Shown here: positions 56,856 to 64,000 of the stretch, piece by piece
Layout: each line of letters starts with the position of its first letter
How positions within the stretch are numbered: the stretch's first letter is position 1
Assembly: GCF_016863615.1 (NCBI RefSeq)
Contig: NZ_BOPF01000003.1
Span: 62,001 to 126,000 of the forward strand
Direction: 5' to 3'
DNA from: Virgisporangium aliadipatigenens
GTDB taxonomy: Bacteria; Actinomycetota; Actinomycetes; Mycobacteriales; Micromonosporaceae
Length of the DNA stretch: 64,000 nt
The notes under the pieces: model-generated
The model's database searches: none
The model's input: only the letters and a program-made list of their open reading frames with translations
Told to the model about the DNA's origin: nothing
Made by a program: the position numbers and the translations under genes

Positions 56856-57539
56856 TTGCCCGGGGTACCCGCAGCCGCCCTGACCCCCTACGTGGCACTC
56901 GGCACCGGTGAGGTGGACGCGTTACGGCTCGAACGCGTCGACTTCGTGCCGGAGGTCGGTTTGTACCTCGCCGAGGACTCCGTGGTGCTGCGCGCCCGAT
57001 TGGAGTCGCGGTTCGGGTCGATGGCCGCGTCGTTCTGGTCCACGGCGTGGGCCGGCGGCCAGGTGCTGGCCCGGTACGTGCTCGACCACCCGGACGTGGT
57101 CGCCGGGCGGCGCGTGCTCGACGTGGCCTCGGGCTCGGGACTGGTGGCGATCGCGGCCGCACTGGCCGGTGCCGCACGGGTCACCGCCAACGACATCGAC
57201 CCGCTGGCGCTGGCGGCCGTCGAGCTGAACGCCGCGGCCAACGGGGTGGTCGTCGGGGGATCCACCGACGACCTGCTCGGCGGTGACGGCGGCGACGCCG
57301 AGGTGGTGCTCGCCGGGGACGCGTTCTACAGCACCGGGCTCGCCGTGCGCATGTCGGAGTTTCTCCACCGGTGCGCCGCACGCGGGGCGCGCGTCCTGGT
57401 GGGCGAGCCGGGGCGCGGCCACGTTCCACCCGGTTCCATGGAGATCGTGAAGACCTACACCGCCCACGGCCTGGGCGCCCCCGAGGACGCCGGGATCACC
57501 GAGGTGACGGTCCTGCGACCGGCCGGGCGGCCGAGCTGA
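56856..57539 (+). CDS. Class I SAM methyltransferase (METTL20/ETFB-like)
   Basis: 227 aa from TTG 56856, preceded by GGAG about 8 nt upstream. N-terminal YLAEDSVVLRARLESRFGSM, then motif I VLDVASGSGLVAIAAALAG and NDIDPLALAAVELNAAANG, and a late VLVGEPGRGHVPPG. This is the seven-beta-strand lysine/small-molecule methyltransferase group (METTL20/NNT1-like). Substrate unknown, possibly a protein lysine. It ends before a strong hairpin that separates it from the convergent cold-shock gene. Confidence 0.75.
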   Translation: MPGVPAAALTPYVALGTGEVDALRLERVDFVPEVGLYLAEDSVVLRARLESRFGSMAASFWSTAWAGGQVLARYVLDHPDVVAGRRVLDVASGSGLVAIAAALAGAARVTANDIDPLALAAVELNAAANGVVVGGSTDDLLGGDGGDAEVVLAGDAFYSTGLAVRMSEFLHRCAARGARVLVGEPGRGHVPPGSMEIVKTYTAHGLGAPEDAGITEVTVLRPAGRPS

Positions 57540-57560
57540 CGGAGTCCGTCGGCCGCCCGG
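57523..57560. terminator. Bidirectional hairpin between methyltransferase and cold-shock genes
   Basis: A perfect 12-bp stem CCGGGCGGCCGA (57523-57534) pairs with TCGGCCGCCCGG (57549-57560) around a 14-nt loop. It spans the methyltransferase stop codon and ends 11 nt before the cold-shock stop, so it can serve both convergent genes. Confidence 0.7.
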
Positions 57561-57571
57561 ATCGGGATGTA

Positions 57572-57775
57572 CTAGATCGTGCGGATGTTCGCGGCCTGGG
57601 GGCCCTTGGCGCCCGGCGTGATGTCGAACTCCACGCGCTGGTTGTCCTCAAGGGTGCGGTACCCGTTGGACTGGATGGCCGAGAAGTGCGCGAACACGTC
57701 CTCCCCACCACCGTCGGGCGTGATGAAGCCGAAGCCCTTTTCCGCGTTGAACCACTTCACCGTGCCAACAGCCAT
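57572..57775 (-). CDS. Cold-shock domain protein (CspA family)
   Basis: 67 aa. [20 protein letters not shown] contains RNP1 (KGFGFI) and the following DVFAHFSAI is RNP2, the CspA single-stranded nucleic-acid-binding OB fold. A GAGGAG Shine-Dalgarno lies 5 nt before the ATG. The upstream stretch 57776-58050, before the ribB riboswitch, holds no gene I can see. A long leader in this region is usual for csp genes and could act in cold control. Confidence 0.95.
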   Translation of the reverse strand: MAVGTVKWFNAEKGFGFITPDGGGEDVFAHFSAIQSNGYRTLEDNQRVEFDITPGAKGPQAANIRTI

Positions 57776-58050
57776 GTCTTCTCCTCAAAAGCGCGGAAAA
57801 CAAAGAAGCGCCCGGCGGGTCAGATGCCCACCAGACGCTACTCAAGTCCGCGGAAACCAAACTGCAACAGGCGAAACGGTAGCACAGCACGTCGGATTTC
57901 ACCGAGCCGCACCGACGTTCACCTTCGCGGATGGTGACCGCGTGATTTCGAGTCGCTACGGTGCGGCGGGACGGCACGCCGCGGCGTGTGATCGTTGTCG
58001 CTCGCCGCTGTCCGCAGCAGCGTGGAAGACTCAGTGGCAATACCCACCAA

Positions 58051-58189
58051 GCGCTGGCGGGATCGGTGAAATTCCGAACCGGCGGTGACCGGCCGAGCGA
58101 TCGGCCGCAGCCCGCGACCCGGCCGAAGCCATCGGCCGGTGGACCTGGTGAGAATCCAGGGCCGACGGTGAGAGTCCGGATGGGAGCGA
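58051..58189 (+). promoter_or_regulatory. FMN riboswitch (RFN element) upstream of ribB
   Basis: The conserved RFN blocks are present: GGATCGGTGAAATTCCGAAC, CGGCGGTGACC, AGCCCGCGAC, GACCTGGTGAGAATCCAGG, GCCGACGGT and AGAGTCCGGATGGGAG. The closing P1 stem pairs CGCT (58052-58055) with AGCG (58185-58188). It lies 70 nt before the ribB start. FMN binding is expected to lower ribB expression, probably through translation because no T-rich terminator follows. Confidence 0.93.
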
Positions 58190-58258
58190 CGGCGCGCGGG
58201 CATTGTTCGGGCTGCGGCGCTGCCGTGTCCCGTCCCGCGCCTTACGTAGGAGTGGGAC

Positions 58259-58903
58259 ATGCTGGACTCGATCGAACGGGCCATCCAGGACATCGCCGCC
58301 GGTAAGGCCGTTGTCGTCGTCGACGATGCCGACCGGGAGAACGAGGGCGATCTCGTCTTCGCCGCCGACCTCGTGCGACCCGACCTGGTGGCGTTCATGA
58401 TGACGTGGTGCCGGGGACTCATCTGCGTGCCGATGGAGGGCCCGGCCCTCGACCGGTTGCACGTCGGGGACATGGTCGCCACCAACACCGAACGGCACAC
58501 CACCGCGTTCACCGTCTCGGTCGACGCGCGCGAGGGCATCACCACCGGCATCTCGGCCGCTGACCGGGCGCACACCATCCGCCTGCTCGCCGACGCGCGC
58601 ACGGCGCCGGCCGACCTGGTGCGCCCGGGGCACGTGTTCCCGTTGCGGGCGAAGCCCGGCGGAGTGCTCAGCCGGCCGGGACACACCGAGGCGGCCGTCG
58701 ACCTGGCCCGCCTGGCGGGGCTCACCCCCGCCGGGGTCATCTGCGAGATCGCCGGCGACGACGGGGAGATGCTGCGGCTGCCGCAGCTGACGGAGTTCGC
58801 GCACCGGCACGATCTGGCGATCGTGTCCATCGAGGATCTCATCGCGTACCGGCTGCTGGCGTCGCAGGCCCGCGACCGTCCACTGTCGACGGTCGCGGCC
58901 TGA
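58259..58903 (+). CDS. ribB: 3,4-dihydroxy-2-butanone 4-phosphate synthase
   Basis: 214 aa. [20 protein letters not shown] holds the catalytic Glu/Asp-rich motif, and [29 protein letters not shown] and GHTEAAVDL are the family signatures. It makes the four-carbon precursor of riboflavin from ribulose 5-phosphate. It is a stand-alone RibB rather than the common RibBA fusion; no other rib gene is in the window. AGGAG lies before the ATG, downstream of the FMN riboswitch. Confidence 0.96.
   Translation: MLDSIERAIQDIAAGKAVVVVDDADRENEGDLVFAADLVRPDLVAFMMTWCRGLICVPMEGPALDRLHVGDMVATNTERHTTAFTVSVDAREGITTGISAADRAHTIRLLADARTAPADLVRPGHVFPLRAKPGGVLSRPGHTEAAVDLARLAGLTPAGVICEIAGDDGEMLRLPQLTEFAHRHDLAIVSIEDLIAYRLLASQARDRPLSTVAA
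58871..58897. other. Hairpin in the 3' end of ribB
   Basis: A perfect 10-bp stem CGCGACCGTC (58871-58880) and GACGGTCGCG (58888-58897) around CACTGTC lies within the last codons of ribB, 6 nt before the stop's end. It could act as a terminator or RNA stabiliser before the kinase gene starting 13 nt later. Confidence 0.4.
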
Positions 58904-58909
58904 GTCGCG

Positions 58910-59554
58910 GTGCGTTGGACACCCGACGGGACGCTTCGGCGGGCCCTCTGGATCGGCGGCGGGCAGTGGGCGGGCAAGACCACGGTCGGCGCGATTCTCA
59001 CCGGCCGGTACGGCCTCACCCACTACCACTGCGACTACCACGACTCCCGCTCGCGCGAGGACCGGCGGTTCGCCGCACGCGTGCGACGCGGCGAACCGCC
59101 GACGGACTGGTCGGAGTACTGGACCGGGCTGTCGGCCCGGGAGATGGCCGACCGCGCGCTCGACGACTGCGCCGAGGCGTTCCCGTGGGTGCTGGACGAC
59201 CTGCGGGCGCTGGTGTCGCCGCACCCGATCCTGGCCGACGGCTGGAACCTGCGGCCCGACCTCGTCGCGACCGTCGCCGACGACCTGCGCCGCATGGTGG
59301 TGCTGGTGCCCACCGAGGAGTGGCGCCGGCATCAGGCGGCGACGCTTCCGCGCGCCGCCGCGTTCGGCGCCGACCTGCCCGATCCCGCCGCGGCGCGGCG
59401 CAAGCGCCTGGAGCGGGACCGCATCCTCGCCGCGGACGCCGCCGAGCGGGCCCGCGCCCTGGGCGTTCGGGTGATCGAGGTGGACGGGAGCCGGGACGCC
59501 GGAGCCGTCGCGGACGAGGTCGCCGACCGGTTCGGCGCCGTCATGTCCGCCTGA
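58910..59554 (+). CDS. P-loop kinase-like protein
   Basis: 214 aa from GTG 58910, 6 nt after ribB. Walker A is WIGGGQWAGKTTVGAIL; YHCDYHDSRS and HPILADGWNLRPDLV follow the order of nucleotide/small-molecule kinases, and VLVPTEEWRRHQ with a basic lid region (AARRKRLERDRIL) fits. No exact family was recognised; chloramphenicol phosphotransferase- or shikimate-kinase-like enzymes have a similar look. Its position after ribB suggests co-transcription. The 3' end overlaps the convergent permease gene by 14 nt. Confidence 0.75.
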   Translation: MRWTPDGTLRRALWIGGGQWAGKTTVGAILTGRYGLTHYHCDYHDSRSREDRRFAARVRRGEPPTDWSEYWTGLSAREMADRALDDCAEAFPWVLDDLRALVSPHPILADGWNLRPDLVATVADDLRRMVVLVPTEEWRRHQAATLPRAAAFGADLPDPAAARRKRLERDRILAADAAERARALGVRVIEVDGSRDAGAVADEVADRFGAVMSA

Positions 59555-60527
59555 TCCGCCGCAGTCCGTAGCCGGCCAGCAGCGCGCCGAGCCCGAGAAA
59601 GATCGACAGTTCTGTCCACTGGAACGTCCAATAGCGCGCGGCCGGCTGGTACGTGTAGCTGAAATGCAGGTCCTGTTCGGCGATGCACGCCATGCCGGCC
59701 TCCGGGCCGCCCCGGTCGCACGCGCGCGACTGCTGCTGGGTGTACGGCGTGCCGTCGGCGTTGAACACCCGGGCGGTCGTCGTCAGCGACCAGGCGCCCG
59801 GCATGGTGTAGCCGTCGATGCGCGCGCCGTCGGGCCCGAAGCCCATGAAGTCGGCCCGGGAGATCGCCTCGGCGTCGAGCCGCACGGTGCCGGTGACCGG
59901 CGTCATCAGGTGCGACCGCAGCACGGTCGGCATGAGCACCTGCACCACCACGAACGCCGCGAGCGTCACCGCCATCGCCGGCAGCGTGCGGCGCACCAGC
60001 AGCCCGACCACCACGCCGAGAACGAACGCGAAGACGGCGTACCCGACCGGCGCCACATTGCGCGAGGCGAACGTCAGCGCCTGGAAGCGTTCGCCGATGA
60101 GCTGGTCGTAGCGGCTGGCGCTCCAGGTCAGCAGCAGGCTGAAGAGCCCGCTGACGGCCACGCCGGCCAGCGCGAGGAACGTCAGTTTGACCGCCAGCCA
60201 GCGGGTGCGCGTGACGCTCTGGTTCCACACCATGCGGTCGGTCTTCTCCTCCAGTTCGCGGGTGATCAGCGGCGCGCCCCAGAACGCCCCGATCAGCGCC
60301 GGAACGCCCAGCAGCAGCGCGCCGACCAGCGCGACCTGCGTGCCGTACGCCTCGTCGAAGTCCCGGCGGGCACCGGTGCAGTCGGCGGGCAGGCAGTCGA
60401 CGATGTCGGCGTCGTAGGTGGCGCGCATCCGCAGGCCGAGGACGACCAGGTAGATCGCGAGCACGGCCAGCCCGGCGACGGCGACCACCGCCTGCGTCCG
60501 GAACTGCCGCCAGGTCAACCAGATCAT
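59541..60527 (-). CDS. ABC-2-type exporter permease
   Basis: 328 aa, six or so helices: AVVAVAGLAVLAIYLVVLGL, ALVGALLLGVPALIGAFWGA, LTFLALAGVAVSGLFSLLLT, AVFAFVLGVVVGLLV, TLAAFVVVQVLMP and LSIFLGLGALLAGYG. An extracellular loop with Cys residues follows the first helix. EEKTDRMVWNQSVTR is a segment often seen in bacitracin/lantibiotic-type exporters. The ATG overlaps the ATPase gene stop by 4 nt; together they form an ABC exporter. Confidence 0.85.
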   Translation of the reverse strand: MIWLTWRQFRTQAVVAVAGLAVLAIYLVVLGLRMRATYDADIVDCLPADCTGARRDFDEAYGTQVALVGALLLGVPALIGAFWGAPLITRELEEKTDRMVWNQSVTRTRWLAVKLTFLALAGVAVSGLFSLLLTWSASRYDQLIGERFQALTFASRNVAPVGYAVFAFVLGVVVGLLVRRTLPAMAVTLAAFVVVQVLMPTVLRSHLMTPVTGTVRLDAEAISRADFMGFGPDGARIDGYTMPGAWSLTTTARVFNADGTPYTQQQSRACDRGGPEAGMACIAEQDLHFSYTYQPAARYWTFQWTELSIFLGLGALLAGYGLRRIRRT

Positions 60528-61414
60528 CGCTCTGCCTCCGGGAGATGCCGGCCCTCCGGGGAACGCCGGGCCTCGGGGGAAATCAGGGCTCGGGTCATGT
60601 AGGCGAGGCCGAGATCCTCCAGGTCGGCGTGCTCCGCGCCGGGCAGCGGTGCGGCGCTGCGCACGATCGCGACGGGTTCGCGGCCGCTGTCGTCGGCGTG
60701 GATGACGTCCGCGCCCGGGGGCAGGTCCCGCGGCGCGGCGAACCGGTAGTGCGTCGCCAGCAGGTCGGAGACGTCGCCGGCCAACTGCACCCGCGACGCG
60801 GCCAGCACGACCAGGTGGTCGCAGACCCGTTCCAGGTCGCCGAGCAGGTGCGAGGAGAGCACCACGCTGACGCCCAGTTCGGCGACGAACTCCCGCAGGT
60901 CGCGCAGGAAAGCGGTGCGCGCCAGGGGATCCAGCGACGCCACCGGTTCGTCGAGGACCAGCAGTTCGGCGCGTTTGGCGGCGGCCACGGTCAGGGCCAG
61001 CTGCGCCCGCTGACCGCCGGAGAGCCGGCCGGCCTTCTGCGCCGGGTCGAGGCCGAGCCGTTCGACGCGTCCCTGTGCCAGTCGCATGTCCCAGCGGGGG
61101 TTCAGCCGGGCGCCGAGGCGCAGGTGGTCGGCGACCGACAGGCCGGAGTAGACGGGCGCGTCCTGCGCCACGAAACCGACCCGGGCCAGTTGTGCGGCTC
61201 CCGCGCCCGGGCGGTTGCCCAGCACGGCGATGCTTCCGGCGCTCGGCGCGATCAGGCCGCAGGTCAGCCCGAGCAGCGTGGACTTGCCCGCGCCGTTCGG
61301 GCCCACCAGGCCGACGACCCGCCCGGCCGGTATGCGCAGGGTGCAGTCGGTCAGGGCCGTGGTGCGGCCGTAGCGTTTGCCGAGCCGTTCCGTCTCGATG
61401 ATCGGAGTGGTCAT
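60524..61414 (-). CDS. ABC exporter ATPase
   Basis: 296 aa. Walker A GLVGPNGAGKSTLLGL, signature LSGGQRAQLALTVAA, Walker B LLVLDEPVASLDP and H-loop SSHLLGDLERVCDH are all present. The C-terminal ~70 residues are a substrate-type accessory domain. Probably exports a lipid, peptide or drug; the adjacent two-component system (61502-63296, divergent) is the likely controller. The shared region of 87 nt is the promoter zone. Confidence 0.92.
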   Translation of the reverse strand: MTTPIIETERLGKRYGRTTALTDCTLRIPAGRVVGLVGPNGAGKSTLLGLTCGLIAPSAGSIAVLGNRPGAGAAQLARVGFVAQDAPVYSGLSVADHLRLGARLNPRWDMRLAQGRVERLGLDPAQKAGRLSGGQRAQLALTVAAAKRAELLVLDEPVASLDPLARTAFLRDLREFVAELGVSVVLSSHLLGDLERVCDHLVVLAASRVQLAGDVSDLLATHYRFAAPRDLPPGADVIHADDSGREPVAIVRSAAPLPGAEHADLEDLGLAYMTRALISPEARRSPEGRHLPEAER

Positions 61415-61501
61415 GCGGAACAGTTGTAGGGAACGGGCGGTCACAACAGGGTCCGCGCCGTTGTGACCCGGGTGTGACGGGGTGGCCGCTAACCTCGTTC
61501 G

Positions 61502-62155
61502 ATGAGAGTGCTGGTGGTCGAGGACCAGGCGGAACTGGCCGACTCGGTGGCGCGGGTCCTGCGCCGGGAGGGCATGGCCGTCGACGTCTCCTACGACGGC
61601 GCGGCGGCGCTGGAACGCACCGAGCTCGTCGACTACGACGTCATCGTCCTGGACCGCGACCTGCCCGGCGTGCACGGCGACGACGTGTGCCGCGCCCTGG
61701 TCGCCCGCGAGGCACCGAGCCGCGTGCTGATGCTGACGGCGTCCGGCACCGTGGCCGAACGGGTCGACGGGCTCGCTCTCGGCGCCGACGACTACCTGCC
61801 GAAACCGTTCGCGTATGCCGAACTGGTCGCCCGGATCCGCGCGGTCGGCCGGCGCACCACGACGGCGGCGCCGCCCGTCCTGGTGCACGGCGAACTGCGG
61901 CTCGACCCGGCGCGACGCATCGCCACCCGGGCCGGTGCCCGCCTGGCGCTCAGCCCGAAGGAGTTCGCCGTGCTGGAGCACCTGCTGACCGGCCGGGGTC
62001 GGGTGATCTCCGCCGAGGAGCTGCTCGAACGCGTCTGGGACGAGGCGGCCGACCCGTTCACCACGACGGTGAAGGCGACCATCAACCGGCTGCGGGCCAA
62101 ACTCGGCGACCCGCCGCTGATCGAGACCGTGGCCCGCGCCGGCTACCGGATCTGA
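61502..62155 (+). CDS. OmpR-family response regulator
   Basis: 217 aa. The receiver has VLVVEDQ, IVLDRDLPG (phospho-Asp in VLDRD), a Thr in MLTASG and KPF. The C-terminal winged HTH ends LRAKLGDPPLIETVARAGYR. It starts 6 nt after a short leader and is followed by the kinase gene after 1 nt. Likely controls the divergent ABC exporter. Confidence 0.94.
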   Translation: MRVLVVEDQAELADSVARVLRREGMAVDVSYDGAAALERTELVDYDVIVLDRDLPGVHGDDVCRALVAREAPSRVLMLTASGTVAERVDGLALGADDYLPKPFAYAELVARIRAVGRRTTTAAPPVLVHGELRLDPARRIATRAGARLALSPKEFAVLEHLLTGRGRVISAEELLERVWDEAADPFTTTVKATINRLRAKLGDPPLIETVARAGYRI

Positions 62156-62156
62156 C

Positions 62157-63296
62157 ATGGCCCCGGCGTCCCATCGGCTGCGGCTTCGCCTCACCCTGCT
62201 CTACGGCGCGATGGCGGTCCTCTCCGGCGCGATCCTGCTCGCTGTCGTCGTCGTGCTGGCCCGCGATCTCCCGCCGTCCGACGTTCCCGCACCGCCGGAC
62301 GCCGGCCCGCCGACCGGTGCGGCGGTCCGACCGCTGGCCCGGTATCTCGACTTCAGGACCGACGTGCTGCGGGTGTGCGGCACCGCGCTGGCGATCATGG
62401 CCCCGGTGTCGTTGGCTCTGGGGTGGATGTTCGCCGGGCGGATGCTACGGCCGGTGCGGGAGATGACCGTCGGCCTGCGCCGGATCTCCGGTTCCAACGT
62501 CCACGAACGCCTCGCCGTGACCGGTCCCCGCGACGAGTTCAAGGAGCTCGCCGACACGATCGACGGGTTGCTCGCCCGCCTGGAGTCCGCGCTCGACGGG
62601 CAGAAGCGCTTCGTCGCCAACGCCGCCCACGAACTGCGCACGCCGCTGACCGTCGAACACGCGCTGATCGAGGAACCGCTGATCGACCCGGACGCCACCG
62701 TCGAGGAGTACCGGGCCAACTTCGCGCGCCTGCTCGCGGCCAACCAGCAGCGCGGCCGCCTGCTGGAATCCCTGCTCACGTTGGCCGGCAGCGAACACCT
62801 CGCGCTCGGTGCCGACCGCTTCGCGCGGGGCGCCGACGGCGATCGCGTGGACCTCGCCGAACTCGCGCACCAGGCGATCCGCGACCGGAACGCGCACCTC
62901 GACGCCCGGGGGCTGCGGGTGCGGGACGCGGTCCGGCCCGCGTGGATCCGCGGCGATGCCACGCTCATCGCGCGCCTCGTCGCCAACCTCTGCGACAACG
63001 CGATCCACTACAACGTCCCGGACGGCACGATCGACGTCGCGACCCGCGCCGATCGCGGACGGGTGGTGCTGGCCGTCGCCAACACCGGGCCCGTCGTCCC
63101 GCCGGAGCAGGTAAAGCGTCTGTTCGAACCTTTCCAGCGGCTGCACCGGGTCGCCGACGACGACCGGCACGGGTTGGGCCTGTCGATCGTGCGCGCCATC
63201 GCGGAGGCGCACGCCGCCGAGGTGCACGCGCATGCACCCGCGGAGGGCGGCCTGGTCATCGAGATCGCCTTCCCGGCCGACGGGCCGTCCGGCTGA
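62157..63296 (+). CDS. Sensor histidine kinase
   Basis: 379 aa. Two transmembrane helices (LYGAMAVLSGAILLAVVVVL; CGTALAIMAPVSLALGWMFAG) flank a short ~60-residue outside loop; HAMP follows; the H-box is FVANAAHELRTPLTVEHAL, N-box NLCDNAIHYN and G-box DRHGLGLSIVRAIAEAH. The short sensing loop suggests it senses through the membrane or the ABC exporter, as in BceS/VanS-like systems. Directly after the response regulator. Confidence 0.93.
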   Translation: MAPASHRLRLRLTLLYGAMAVLSGAILLAVVVVLARDLPPSDVPAPPDAGPPTGAAVRPLARYLDFRTDVLRVCGTALAIMAPVSLALGWMFAGRMLRPVREMTVGLRRISGSNVHERLAVTGPRDEFKELADTIDGLLARLESALDGQKRFVANAAHELRTPLTVEHALIEEPLIDPDATVEEYRANFARLLAANQQRGRLLESLLTLAGSEHLALGADRFARGADGDRVDLAELAHQAIRDRNAHLDARGLRVRDAVRPAWIRGDATLIARLVANLCDNAIHYNVPDGTIDVATRADRGRVVLAVANTGPVVPPEQVKRLFEPFQRLHRVADDDRHGLGLSIVRAIAEAHAAEVHAHAPAEGGLVIEIAFPADGPSG

Positions 63297-63411
63297 ACTG
63301 CGCCGCGCCCGGCCGTCCGCCGGACCGGGATTACACACTTGAAGCAGATTGATTCATGTCGGTCGGGTCGGCTGTCGGCGGCAGTGTTCGATTGCTCGAC
63401 GACATCGGGCG

Positions 63412-63522
63412 CGGTTCAGGGCATGGCCCGGCAAAGTCAGCAGGGTGATGACGAGTGAAACCAGCGGCGATGTTGGCGGCTCTGGCCAGTCGTAGGGCTC
63501 CGATGGCGGCGTTTACGCGCGT
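63412..63522 (-). pseudogene. ISAs1/IS4-type transposase C-terminal remnant
   Basis: A short frame reads RVNAAIGALRLARAANIAAG then FTRHHPADFAGP, which resembles the C-terminal LRNLAIGALRLAG..NIAAALRHHAR of ISAs1-type transposases. Only about 35 residues remain. The remnant abuts the IS256 fragment on the other strand. The upstream 63297-63411 holds nothing I can assign. Confidence 0.45.
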
Positions 63523-63525
63523 GGG

Positions 63526-63624
63526 ATGACTACCCGCGACATCCGCGATCACCTGGCTGAGACCTACGGCACCGAGATCAGCCACGAGACGGTCGCCAAC
63601 GTCACCGACGTCGTCGCCGAAATT
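63526..63624 (+). pseudogene. IS256-family transposase fragment
   Basis: TTRDIRDHLAETYGTEISHE then TVANVTDVVAE matches the region TTRDIQ.HL.EIYG.EIS.ETIS.ITD of IS256/Mutator transposases. About 33 codons are left, without the DDE residues, and the frame continues into unrelated sequence. A dead remnant. Confidence 0.75.
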
Positions 63625-63654
63625 AGAAACCGCTACGCCCTCACACACAGAAAA

Positions 63655-64000
<346 letters not shown>

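Overview
The window is high-GC actinomycete chromosome. The evidence is the uniformly GC-rich third codon positions, frequent GTG/TTG starts, a complete conservon (cvnABCD), SARP/AfsR-type regulators, an LPxTG surface protein and several secreted glycosidases with Tat-type leaders. The genus cannot be fixed from sequence alone; Micromonosporaceae/Cryptosporangiaceae-like actinomycetes fit. No rRNA, tRNA, CRISPR array or intact mobile element was seen. The left end cuts a gene, and the right end is a graveyard of transposase and histidine-kinase fragments.

Layout. 1-3 kb: partial TPR-like gene, LPVTG-anchored DUF4082 protein, membrane-linked endonuclease/exonuclease/phosphatase protein. 3.2-6.9 kb: conservon cvnA-D. 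6.9-13 kb: redox enzymes (FAD monooxygenase, two SDRs, SnoaL-like protein), each beside a LysR, TetR or HxlR regulator with readable operators. 13-28 kb: secreted carbohydrate enzymes (GH64+CBM6, GH59+ricin-type lectin, GH2 with a LamG insert) mixed with a methyltransferase, an amidohydrolase, a serine hydrolase, two LURP-one/tubby-like proteins, a LuxR regulator and a small death-fold/EAD-like ORF. 28.3-35.9 kb: a translationally coupled five-gene operon of mostly unnamed families (VanY-type peptidase fused to a Cys-His-Asp domain, an HEAGH metalloprotease, two unknowns and a large helical protein) with [DE]TPF motifs and its own LuxR gene. 36-42 kb: lipoprotein paralogue, decayed ArsR/SRPBCC pair, AfsR-type regulator, secreted nitrilase-fold protein. 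42.8-51.1 kb: a lipid-oxidation operon (four-helix membrane protein, GMC oxidoreductase, membrane patatin, alpha-dioxygenase/cyclooxygenase-like haem peroxidase, then a P450). 51-56 kb: Atu4866-domain protein, a short SARP regulator and a Septu-type defence pair (ptuA/ptuB). 56-63.3 kb: MarR, methyltransferase, cold-shock protein, FMN riboswitch with ribB, P-loop kinase, ABC exporter and an OmpR-type two-component system.

The two best candidates for undescribed systems are the [DE]TPF-motif peptidase operon (28335-34966, with LuxR 35097-35894) and the patatin/haem-peroxidase/GMC/P450 operon (42817-51108). The second reads as a membrane-lipid-to-oxylipin pathway: lipase releases acyl chains, dioxygenase oxygenates them, GMC and P450 process the products. 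Both functional readings are inferences from gene content and overlap, not demonstrated functions.
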